A stretch of DNA of 23,688 nt. Origin: Phallusia fumigata. Its lineage: Eukaryota; Chordata; Ascidiacea; Phlebobranchia; Ascidiidae. The notes under the pieces were generated by a model, which saw only the letters and a list, made by a program, of their open reading frames with translations, was not told where the DNA came from and did not search any database. Both the position numbers and the translations under genes were made by a program. Location of the stretch: positions 1-23,688 of the forward strand of contig QXVZ01024626.1 in NCBI GenBank assembly GCA_008931825.1, written 5' to 3'. Position 1 is the stretch's first letter, and every line of letters begins with the position of its first letter. Below are positions 1 to 8,675 of this stretch, piece by piece.

Positions 1-1352
1 TTCGTTCAAATACTCAGCCTCCTTTTGTATGAGTTTTTCCACGCTTTTCCTGCCAACACCGTATCTAGAAAAAGGTAAAATTATTTACCACATAAAATAA
101 ACCAATCAATCCGTTTTCGAAACGGTTGTAGCTTGACCCATCTTCTAATCTGATACAAATGTGATCCAATTTGACCACAGTGCCGCTCATGGTAAACGAA
201 AATAAAAAATGCACAGAGAGCGAGTCGAGGAAATGTGCGTGATTGGCGTTGTTTCCAAAACTGATATAGTGACGTCGGTTTGGGAGCCAGAAAAAAGGAA
301 TGAAAAAGCCAGCGTAAAAACGTATTTATAAATTTGGGATTCAGTTTGCACATAATAGAAATCTTACCGCNCGAGAGTGGCAAACGGTGAAAATTGACGT
401 TATGATTGAAACAATTGAAAACGTGTCATTTATAGATCATCGTTGGATTACGGGCTGAATTAAAAGTGTTAAGGAATGAAAAAGCCAGCTTAAAAACGTA
501 TTTATAAATTTGGCATTCAGTTTGCACATAATAGAAATCTTACCGCCGCAAATTTGTGATTCCAAATCGTCGCAATTCTTTCCAGGTTGCATTGTAATCC
601 CGAAAAGCGATGCCTTGAAAGAATCTGGTGGTGAGCGGGTGGCAAGGGCGACCTGAAAATGCATCTTTATTCTTCACGAAAGCCTGCAAAATGACCAGCT
701 GTCAAAAAAATAAAGTGGCTGTGCAACACGCATCTTCTAGATTGTTTTTCATCGAGCTTTGTGCTGCGGGATCAGAAGGATTTTTTGAAAATTTGCAAAA
801 ACTGTAAAAGCTCACATCTAATTTGTGTAGAAGAGTATGATTTAAATTTGTAAAATTATGAAAATACTGGGAAACTGTCCTTTCTATTTTTGCTGTCACA
901 TGCTGTTTTTCGTTGCATACAGTTATAAAGATCCGACGTCATTGTTTAGATGTGTCCATTGTCAAATATCACGTTATACCAGACTTCAAATCAAGTATAG
1001 TTTTAAATGTTATGATGCCGACTTCCAGACTTTATATAGTTTTACAAACCACTGAACGTACCTCTTGTATTGTCTCAAAGTCGTTTAACACAACTGCATC
1101 CTTTCGTCCAATCCTTACACCCATTATCGGTCCGTAGGTCTTGCCCCAATCACGCAGAGTTCTCGGAAAGAACTTTCCGAAAAACGGGACCACCCCCAAA
1201 ATGGGTATACCCCTGGGTCCACGGGGAAAACCCGGGGGTTTTCGGTACCAGTAATACATTAGCAAAAAGACTACGAACCCCAGTAGAATTTCGGTTTGAC
1301 CCCAGTTCATGAAGTTCAGAACCTCGTACAGACAGTTACTTGCCCAATTCAT
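1..1352 (-). CDS. Cytochrome P450, CYP2-clan, gene 5 (5' part; exons 1, 2 and partial 3)
   Basis: This is the N-terminal part of a microsomal P450 monooxygenase on the minus strand, continuing past the left edge. Exon 1 is 1352-1062 (97 aa): a short luminal leader, a hydrophobic membrane anchor (EILLGFVVFLLMYYWY), then the proline-rich hinge PPGFPRGPRGIP that follows the anchor in CYP2 enzymes. It ends at donor GTACGT in phase 0. Exon 2 is 683-544 (140 nt, acceptor TTTTGCAG, donor GTAAGA) and carries the C-helix motif WKELRR, whose Trp and Arg contact the haem propionates. Exon 3 starts at 64 (acceptor TTTTTCTAG) with YGVGRKSVEKLIQKEAEYLN and is cut by the window end. The start at 1352 gives the same leader length as gene 2; a Met at 1310 is possible but would shorten the leader. 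All visible coding sequence is open. The family call is firm; the substrate is unknown. Confidence 0.88.
295..546. repeat. Direct repeat in gene 5 intron 2, ending at a single N
   Basis: Positions 295-370 are repeated at 471-546 with about two mismatches (offset 176). The first copy ends exactly at the single ambiguous base at 371. It includes a second copy of the exon 2 donor (GCGGTAAG on the minus strand) that has no exon attached. The homologous intron at 7700-7985 has only one copy and has other sequence at the position of the first copy, so this repeat is probably an assembly join rather than biology. Confidence 0.75.
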
Positions 1353-1719
1353 TGTACTTTTGTAGTGTTAGTTGGTTACATAAACAAGTTTACAAAAATA
1401 CTGTGTAAAAACGAATATTTTGTAAACTTTTTTAGCACCACACCAACATCAAATATCATAAGACATGACACGGATAAATCGAAAAGCTCTCTGCATTCTT
1501 CTGTGCGAAAAAAAATCTCTAAAACTGGGCGAAAAACGCGATACTTTAGTAATACCAAACTAAACAAAACGTACTATTGTAAAAAATGGCCAGAATTATA
1601 TACCTAACTTTTAAAGTCGAAAGTCATCATCTGCATGTTTGCCATACAATTAAAAAGTGCCTAGACAAACATAGCAGCCCTCGAAGCCCACAAAGTAATT
1701 AACAAATCCCTTTACCTAC

Positions 1720-1827
1720 ACCCACAAACTGCTAACGCCAAATTTTCTTAGTGCCCGATAACGGAATTTGTAGTGACAAAAAATTCCCTCCGAAATCTGA
1801 AAAAACTTCTTTATTTTTCACGAACGT
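1720..1827 (-). pseudogene. Orphan P450 exon 2 relic, gene-2 type
   Basis: The minus strand matches gene 2 exon 2 (14437-14298) from the acceptor region through ACGTTCGTGAAAAATAAAG to the C-helix (...CGTTATCGGGCACTAAGAAA). It has lost about 30 nt after TTTTCAGAT plus a few bases before the C-helix, so the frame is broken. The similarity continues into the preceding intron (about 1830-1925 against 14440-14530). It shares with gene 2 the Tyr in place of the C-helix Trp. No other exon of this copy is seen nearby, and gene 5 starts 370 nt downstream. It is a fossil of a deleted paralogue. Confidence 0.8.
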
Positions 1828-2134
1828 CTGTAAAAGCACGTAGCAAAGTTAAGCGAACCGCGGTGTATGACGTTGATTCAATTTTGTTGTAAGCATTATA
1901 CGCCAAGCTCACAGGGCGTCAAGCCGAATAGAAACCCATTTAAACCGGTTTTGCTGATCGACAATCACGCCACAATTAAATATATTTGCGATTTACGTAA
2001 GAAATACAGAAGGAAATTATGTGTTACTTCGCTAACTACACCAAAAAGATTATTTTCACGTTGCGGTTCTCGTCCTGGTTTAATTAACCACTGCAAAAGA
2101 TGTCAGCGCCAATCAAACTTATCGCCCGGTGCTG

Positions 2135-2712
2135 TCTCTTTAGACGAATTTAACAAAACATGCACATATCGGCCAGCATAAAACACCAAACTTACAAAGT
2201 CAAAACTTCGCAACGCTTATAAACAGCAGTTCTAGTCACGTGATAACATGTCACTGCTGATGACAAAGGTCAACCTGTGCGGATCGCAGGACGGAGACGG
2301 GGTAAATGTAGCGGTTTAATTTCACGCTAGTAAGCAGCTTAAAAATAACATTTCTTTTGTCGTTGTCAAATTAAGTAAGCTAAAACCCTGGTTTTTATTT
2401 TTTAATGCGTGTACAGAGTTTCAACAGCAAAAACTTAATGCTACATTACCGTTTACCTACATTTGCACAAAAGTTTTTTACAGGAGATTTTTTTATTAAA
2501 ATAATACTTACACCAAGCTTAAAATGTCAGAATTCCTGTGGCGGATTGTAAAATAATTTCAACTCTGCAGCAGACTTACATTGCAGCTCCCCTGACACTG
2601 ACTATCACGCGCAACTTGTGCAAACAGTTGACCGTTGATGGAAACGGCCTTCGGATATCTTAAATTTGTAAACATTAACTTCAGAGATACACATCCACCC
2701 GACCTTCCCAAA
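2135..2712 (-). repeat. Diverged third copy of the 15.7-16.1 kb flank unit
   Basis: Segments 2135-2275 (TTTAACAAAACATGC, then ATATCGGCCAGCATAAAACA) and 2498-2712 (CACCAAGCTTAAAATGTCAG through CTTCCCAAACTG) align with 15755-15915 and 15925-16142. The minus strand of the second segment keeps an ungapped reading frame of about 45 codons with the 16.0 kb copy (FTNLRYPKAVSINGQLFAQV against FTNLGNPKAVPVNGQLFAQV). The unit lies upstream of gene 5, as the other copies lie upstream of gene 2. Confidence 0.7.
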
Positions 2713-3037
2713 CTGGTCGTGACTCTGCAGGAAACGAACGCCGCATGATTGTGGCGCAGCTGGCTATCGCTTGTTTTGTCATTTTACCACAGTGTTTTCC
2801 ACCGATGTGCACACTGGGGTCCCGTTTGCAAGGGGTGCCGCGACCAACTAATTGTTTTTCCATTAGTATTACCAGGTAAGATGGTGAATGATACTTGCAA
2901 ACTAGACAGACTTTATCGTATATTCCCCACACAAAATTCCAAAATGACAGTTTACTTGTTATTGTCCTATTTTTGTAATTGCCATGTAAGCCGCTATTGG
3001 TGACGCGATCTGTAAAAAAAAAGTTTGGGAACCACTG
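2713..3037 (-). mobile_element. Possible hAT-like non-autonomous element (one end only)
   Basis: Reading the minus strand from 3037, the sequence starts CAGTGGTTCCCAAACTTTTT, which is the usual look of a hAT-superfamily terminal inverted repeat. To its left, the homology to the flank unit stops at about 2712, which may mark the other end. A matching left terminal repeat and an 8-bp target-site duplication are not clear. It could be a degenerate miniature element. Confidence 0.4.
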
Positions 3038-3154
3038 TTTTAGCGTTTTCATTGTGCTATAAAAATTCTAGTCGTTAAATTGTGCAGTTGGGCAAAGTAT
3101 ATGGGCTACATGCTGAACAACAAAAATTAAAAGACACTGACGAAGAAAAATAGC

Positions 3155-3218
3155 CAGGGGTCGCAGAAAATTTAAATAAATTAGAAGGGGCGTAGAGTAA
3201 AAAGTTTGGAAATCCCTG
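3155..3218. mobile_element. Short hAT-like terminal remnant
   Basis: The 64-bp segment starts CAGGGGTCGCAG and ends TTTGGAAATCCCTG, giving CAGGG...CCCTG termini of hAT type but no clear target duplication. Positions 3172-3192 inside it recur, reverse-complemented, at 8044-8064, exactly where P450 exon 2 of the neighbouring pseudogene is broken. Confidence 0.4.
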
Positions 3219-3666
3219 ACCTACACCACAAAAGGAAAACGGTGTCCTCATAAGTCTCTGCTAGCTTTCAGTTTGGGATGATGTTTATTCCTGTAAACTT
3301 TATAAAAGATATTATATCCATTTTTCGTAAAAACATCGGCAAAGGTGGACCCGATGGGTTGATGCAGATTGAAGTCGTCAACTTCAAAAATCCGTGTTTA
3401 AATTAAAAAGGACCAATGAAACTGCAATGAGGCAGGTAGCTCGACGATGGACTCATTGTTAAGCACCACGTATTCAGGAGTTGTTCAGCCCCGATGATAA
3501 AATTGAAACAAACAAACAATCTATAGCCAAAACTAGCTGACGCAAAATCGGCGCAAAACCTTTTTGCACAAGAAAAACTTAAGTCTAAATGTTTATTACC
3601 TGAAGATAAATGACGTTTTTACCAAAGGACTTTTAACAGGCAGTTTCATTTCATGTGTCAATGTTA

Positions 3667-3726
3667 CAGGTCGTTCACCTTTAAAGTTACATCTGCAGGT
3701 CGTTCACCTTTTGGTAAATACCGTTT
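3667..3726. repeat. 29-bp minisatellite, two copies, 3' flank of pseudogene 3b
   Basis: CAGGTCGTTCACCTTT occurs at 3667 and 3696 (period 29). The same repeat, with three copies, is in the 3' flank of gene 1 at 19373-19455, and in both places it is followed by a match to TACCG(T/C)TTTAGCG. AGGTCGTTCACCT reads as a 1-nt-spaced inverted repeat of nuclear-receptor half-sites, each half differing by one base from AGGTCA. Confidence 0.8.
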
Positions 3727-3926
3727 TAGCGGATAATTAAGGCGATGCCGAGGTTACCGCCAACAAATGCTTGAACTAAACTAATATTGAAAGTTGGTCA
3801 ATATTTGTTTTTGCTTCCTTTCTTGGGCACGATTGAATTGTTTGGTTTCTAGAAAATAATCAACAACAGATTTATCTAAATAGGTCTGACACACACCAAT
3901 GCCCGTTCACTTACATCCAAATCAAT

Positions 3927-3932
3927 TTTATT
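3927..3932 (-). terminator. Candidate poly(A) signal of pseudogene 3b
   Basis: AATAAA on the minus strand, 277 nt after the stop codon at 4209-4211. The position is plausible for 3'-end formation, but there is no transcript evidence. Confidence 0.35.
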
Positions 3933-4208
3933 GTGAAATTGCTAGGACAAGCAGAGAGGAAAATGACATTGTACAAATAAATTTGCTTTGTGTGGGAAAA
4001 AACCTACGTCTAAACATTAAGTTATTTTAACCAGTTGAGATGTTGTCCTACTTTGACTGCTGCAACTGCTGTGGGAACACAATACGTTTTGGGGATTCGG
4101 CATTTCGAATGTAACATTAGGTGCAACAATTAAACGCAAATAATTAGAGAGTGGGAATGTCACCATAAATTGCTCATTATAAGTCACCACGACCATCAGT
4201 CAACGATA

Positions 4209-7200
4209 TTAACGTTCCTTAGCAACCATTTTGAAGGGAAGTGGTATATAGGCTTGTACCCCATTTCCATTATCGATATCAGGTAATTCCCCCTTCACTG
4301 GGTCGGGAAGAAACTCGAACTTTTGCACAAGACTGACGAGAAACATGAAAACTTCCATTTTGACTAGTTGCTTCCCAAGACAATGACGGGGTCCCACCGA
4401 AAACGGAATCACGTGATGCGATTTGACGAATCGGCGTTGAGCATCGAAATGACGTTCGGGAATGAAGCGTTCTGGTTGGTTGAAAGTCTTCGGGTCGTTG
4501 TGGACGGCCCAGATGTTGGGCAAGATCTTTTGGTAGCAAAGTAAATGTTATTCCTACACCGACGTGTTGAAATGAGGAGTGGTGGAAAATATTTTAAGCT
4601 TGAAGGTGCAATGAATTACTATAACTATTCCTACCATAACACCTCGAGTTTTTTCCAGTAAAACTTCCACTTACCCCGTATCAAAGTTAAGAAGGTTTTT
4701 TAAAAATGGCTAGAGGTTAAAAATGCTTTGTATTCTTTTGCTAAAATTGCCTTTTCAAACAATTGCCGTAATTTAAACTAACTTTGAATCTTCGATTTCC
4801 CCTCCTTTTGCCAGCACTGAAAGGGATCAGAACAAGAGCATGATTGATTAGTTAATAAATACTTACATTTGTTCCCTTAGGGATAAAAAACCCTTTGAAT
4901 ATTGTGTCTTCTGTTGTTGTGTGTTGTACAGCAAGAGGGAACAAAGTCCGGTATCTGAAAAGCTCTTCGATAAAAGCTTGTGTGTAGGGAAGTTCAGGTC
5001 GATGTGACAATGATACAATTCCATCATGACCTGCTCGAATAAATTATGTAAAACTGGTAAGGCCGATCGTTCGAAAAATCATTTGTCATTTTGTGATGTT
5101 TTCGTGTAATGTTATGGAAGAATCTTTACCTGGTCTTACGGCTGCATCGATCGCAAATCGCCCATGGACCATGACAAGTTCGGTCAAGCCCTCACCTGGT
5201 GCCCTAGGCACATGCTTAGTTTGCCTATTTGGTAATATTAAGTAATAGGTAAGTTTTGCGTATTGGTCTAAAGCCAAATCAGTAAGCCTATTTACGTGGC
5301 GCTTTTAAGCGTATTTGATACGCTCAATAGATGCGCATTTCTCTCATTTTTAAAAAAGAAAAAAGGCAAAGCAGGTAGTTTGAACACGCTTACCACGAAA
5401 ATACGCTTACAGGCATTTTGAGCGAACAGTCCGTCAACTTGAAAATAGGGTTAGTTTGATGAACTTGACTTTTTGCACGCCATATCACCGCGACGTTTTT
5501 ATTTTAAAGTTAAAGACGCTGAAGTTAATAATTTCAGCGAAAACCTCTGGATCACAGAAAACACAATTCTGCTTCTGCAGCTTATTGAGGAAACATAAAT
5601 TACAAAAGAACCAGCAAATTTTAGTAAACCTTCGAAAACTCTTGCAGAAGAGTACCGCATGGAGTTTGAATGGTTTGTAGACTTTCAACTGCTTGACTTC
5701 GTGCTTCCAATGCAGAAACATACACAAAAAAACAATACTGCATCCTTACGTTTGTTCGTAACTATGACGTAATAACTAAACATTTTGGCGGGAAGGTGAA
5801 AACCTTGAATGCGATTCGCTTGGGTAGTCATGTAAATTTGGGTTTCGGCGAATTGAACGCGTGACGTCACATAACTCGCATCAGTTTGATGATTCGATTC
5901 GCTCATGTAAACAGGGTTACTGGCAATTCCTACCGAGGACATTTGAAATTTCCTCATACAATTTCCTCTGTTCCTCAGGAAAATGAAGTAAACACAAGAT
6001 TCCCCACCTCAGAGTGGAAGTCGTCGTTTCGGTTCCAGCAGTAAAGAACCCACGGATCATAGAATTAAGATTAAAATCCTGTAAATCGAAATTTCATCTT
6101 AACACGTTTGTTCGGATTGGGTTTTTGAAATGAAAGAATTATTAAAAAAATGTTGTAACGGTAAAATAGAGTTAAAACTTTCAGTAAACTCAACTCAGTC
6201 TGTGTAATGTTATGGCTAATATTAAAATCGATTTTGCCATACAAATGGCTTCGTAGTTACGGGTTTTGATAATTCATAATTTGCGATTTCTATCGGGTAA
6301 TAAAAACTGATATTAATTTTTTCACAACGGTGTCTAAACATACGCAATTCGTCTGCACTTTATATTGACGCGAGTGGCATTTACAGATACTGCAGCAATT
6401 ACGCATTTAAGCCGTCTGTTTCCCGTTGTTAGTTACTACTCAGCTGTCAGGGGTATGCCATTAGACGTGTTTTTTTCCACGGGGTTCGAACCCGGGATGA
6501 TCGTTAAAATTTATCCAAAACCGCATCATCAAGCAAGGCGTGTCGCCACGTGGTTGGATTTTCTATGGCATCAAAACACATCAGACGAGTCTTCAATCGA
6601 GTTAGTTGAACATACTGGAGCGACATCGAAACTTACTGTGTAGTAATTTTTCTGCTCGTTTATCCCCACAATGTAGGAGTCTGTCACATCGCGCAAGTTC
6701 TCCCGATCAAAAGTTTTCTTGTGGTTTGTGATCATTTTCGAAACGAATTCTGAAACACCATATTCTTTGCAAACTGTCTTGGAAGCAGTGCATAAATTCA
6801 TCATAGAAACACATTAATACAATTTTTTGGAAACCATTTAACTAAGACTTGAACCAATCATTTTATTGTGCATATCCGAAAACTTCTGCAGGTTCTTGGA
6901 TACAAAAGATGTGTTTTGAAGAAAAGGCAGGAACAATAAAAGTTGGGCTGTCTTTGTAACATCAGGATGTGACACTCTGTTGCAGAATAACAAGTATTAT
7001 GTAAGGTGCTTGACACAAACTTTCCATTTAATGTGTTATTGTGGGACTGGTGGTCTACCAATTAATCTTTACATGCCTTGCAATGTTTCATGCCTTGCTC
7101 ACTGTTACACATACCTAACGTTTAAGTTGCTTACATGTTGGAGATATTGTTTATCTCATCTTGAAACTCTTTATCGTCGTAATCAAATCTTTGTCCAAAT

Positions 7201-8043
7201 ACTAAGCTGCATATGATGTTTGAAACCGCGTTGGACAAGACGGACTAAAAATAAAACAGTCTTTTGTCGAATATATTTCAAAGAAAGACATTATGATTAT
7301 TGAGCGTTTATATATTGTTAAGTATGCTTTCTCGAATTAGCTGAGGGCAAACGAAGCTGGAGTTACGACTTGCGAGTGTTTGAGTGCAAACATTTGCGAT
7401 TACCTGTCTGCAAACATTTCTTATCACTTACACGAACGTCATAAGCTTTCCCTTCCTGATGTTGTATGGCTTCGTTCAAATACTCAGCCTCCTTTTGCAT
7501 GAGTTTTTCCCACTTTTCTTGCCAACACTGTATCTAGGAAAAGGTAAAATTATTTACCACATAAATTATACCAACCAATCCGTTTTCGAAACGGTTGTAG
7601 CTTGACCCATCTTCTAATATAATCTGATACGAATGAGATCCATTTTAACCACAGCCGCGTAGTAACGAAAATCAAAAATGCACAGAGAGCGAGTCGAGGA
7701 AATGTGCATGATTGGTGTGGTTTCCAAAACTGCTGCAGTCACGTCGATGTCGAGCCAGACGAAATGGTCACGTGATCGGCGCGTGACTGTGGCTTTTTTT
7801 CGTTTTACGGGCATCGATGCATAACGAGGGTGGCAAACGGTGGAAACTGACGTTATGATTAAAACAATTGAAAACGTGCCATTCGTTGGGTCACGGGCTG
7901 AACAAAAAGTGTTAAGGAATAAAAAATCTAGCGTAAAAACGTATTTATAAATCAAGCATCCAGTCGCACATAATAGAAATCTTACCGCCGCAAATTTGTG
8001 ATTCCAAATCGTCGCAATTCTTTCCAGGTTGCATTGTAATCCC
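4209..8043 (-). pseudogene. P450 pseudogene 3b, CYP2-clan, broken in exons 2 and 3
   Basis: Exons on the minus strand: 2 (fragment) 8043-7986, 3 7533-7432, 4 7244-7135, 5 6976-6855, 6 6749-6637, 7 6078-5934, 8 5030-4867, 9 4526-4209. Exon 2 begins mid-exon at GGATTACAATGCAACC, with foreign sequence before it. Exon 3 is 102 nt instead of 103: one base is missing after AAGAAAAGT, so the frame hits a stop at the TTGAAC codons. Exons 4-9 are fully open with correct phases and splice sites. They keep the I-helix AGTETT, K-helix EELFR, PERF and the haem loop [10 protein letters not shown]. Exon 9 has Lys after this loop where paralogues have Glu (LGKQL against LGEQL). No exon 1 precedes it except the decayed copy beyond 8.6 kb. 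Introns 2 and 3 closely resemble those of gene 5 (1-550 against 7472-7985), so it is a recent copy. The missing base could be a sequencing error, but the lost 5' half of exon 2 is independent damage. Confidence 0.87.
6483..6493. mobile_element. tRNA-like B box, possible SINE relic in intron 6
   Basis: GGTTCGAACCC matches the RNA polymerase III B-box consensus GGTTCRANYCC on both strands, since the core is palindromic. On the minus strand it forms four of five T-arm pairs. No complete tRNA cloverleaf or convincing A box was found, so it is more likely a SINE remnant or chance than a tRNA gene. Confidence 0.3.
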
Positions 8044-8159
8044 CGCCCCTTCTAATTTATTTAATTGTGACTCTGCATGTCATTTTTCAATGACGAATCA
8101 AAGTTTAATCCTGTCAGAGCATATGATCAATGATCATATATTAACAGATAACTATTTAC

Positions 8160-8315
8160 CATTAAAATCTTTTGAATAAAGTCAGTAGATTCGGATAACC
8201 AACAACCAGCTGCTGCAAATGCCTGGCTATAGTCTTTGCTGCACACTATGTAGGAATTTAAAAAGTTCTGCGACGTTTTGTGCGCCAACCAAGCGAATTT
8301 GCTAATTGGAACAAA
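8160..8315 (-). other. Repeated open module X, copy A (52 codons, unidentified)
   Basis: The minus strand reads 52 open codons starting FVPISKFAWLAHKTSQNF and containing QAFAAAGCWLSESTDFIQK. It aligns without a gap to 19909-19754 (FVLTSKCACLLHKSLENY, QTVAAAVCSISESAYFIGK), about half the residues being identical. Both copies end at a GT in the same place (ATG|GTAAAT and TTG|GTAATA). A third version at about 16150-16270, duplicated at 17830-17950, has two stops. I do not recognise the protein. It may be a relic exon of another gene that was duplicated with the P450s, or noncoding flank that has not gained indels. Confidence 0.35.
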
Positions 8316-8463
8316 AGTGCCGTGAGAAAACCAAATCATCACAGGGAAAGATAGCGGCAATTAAGACAATTAAGTTGCTAATGATGATTACTCTCATGAA
8401 AACCAAACTATAAACAATTGTTAAAAATTTGGGCATTTATAATGTTTATTACAAAAATAAACA

Positions 8464-8497
8464 CCGTGGCGTCACGATTATCTATACTATGCGGCAC
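8464..8497. promoter_or_regulatory. Conserved 34-bp block, copy 1
   Basis: Positions 8464-8497 equal 20148-20181 except for one base, while the sequence on either side is clearly diverged. The block contains GTGGCGTCAC (close to a CRE/ATF site) next to GATTATCTATAC (a GATA-type TTATCT). A regulatory role is inferred from the local conservation only. Confidence 0.4.
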
Positions 8498-8675
8498 TTG
8501 TTTGTTTTTTGACAGAATAACATGAGTTTGTGTTGGAAATACAATCAGTCTTGATATTGCATTTTCTTCAACAAACAGGTTGAGAGTAAGCAAAGTTGTA
8601 CTTTTATCAGTCAACATTGCACCACCCAGTGACGTAATTACACAGTGGCACAATTTTTGCGTTTCGAAATAAGAC

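Larger units (their letters stand above)
1828..4208. other. Intergenic region between pseudogene 3b and gene 5
   Basis: No intact gene is visible. On the right, 3780-3850 and 3667-3726 are homologous to the 3' flank of gene 1 (about 19470-19565 and 19373-19460). On the left, 2135-2275 and 2498-2712 match the unit at 15755-16142, with about 220 nt of other sequence inserted. Positions 2713-3218 hold hAT-like transposon ends. Open frames of 104 aa (1867-2181, plus strand) and 123 aa (3052-2681, minus strand) have no recognisable domain and overlap these repeats. Confidence 0.6.
8044..8660. other. Joined 3'-flank fragment between P450 relics
   Basis: About 8090-8500 is homologous to the gene 1 3' flank (19665-20181) in the same order, and 8560-8675 resembles gene 1 intron 7 (21150-21270). 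Exons 8 and 9 that should lie between are missing, so this marks a deletion. The first 21 nt (8044-8064) are a repeat shared with 3172-3192. A 19-bp palindrome (ATATGATCA-a-TGATCATAT) lies at 8121-8139. Confidence 0.6.

Noticed and set aside
1867..2181. Plus-strand open frame of 104 aa
   Set aside because: It overlaps sequence homologous to gene 2 intron 1 and the repeated flank unit. Composition is unlike a real protein and there are no homologous open copies.
2681..3052. Minus-strand open frame of 123 aa
   Set aside because: It spans the hAT-like end and the edge of the repeated flank unit in a frame different from the conserved module Y frame. No protein features.
5041..5933. Possible inserted gene or transposon in intron 7 of pseudogene 3b
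   Set aside because: Short open frames (5086-5277, 5456-5727) have no recognisable features. Some less AT-rich sequence at 5130-5220 may be repeat-derived, but no ends or motifs support a call.
6483..6493. A tRNA gene suggested by the perfect B box
   Set aside because: The T-arm pairs incompletely and no A box, anticodon arm or acceptor stem could be fitted on either strand.
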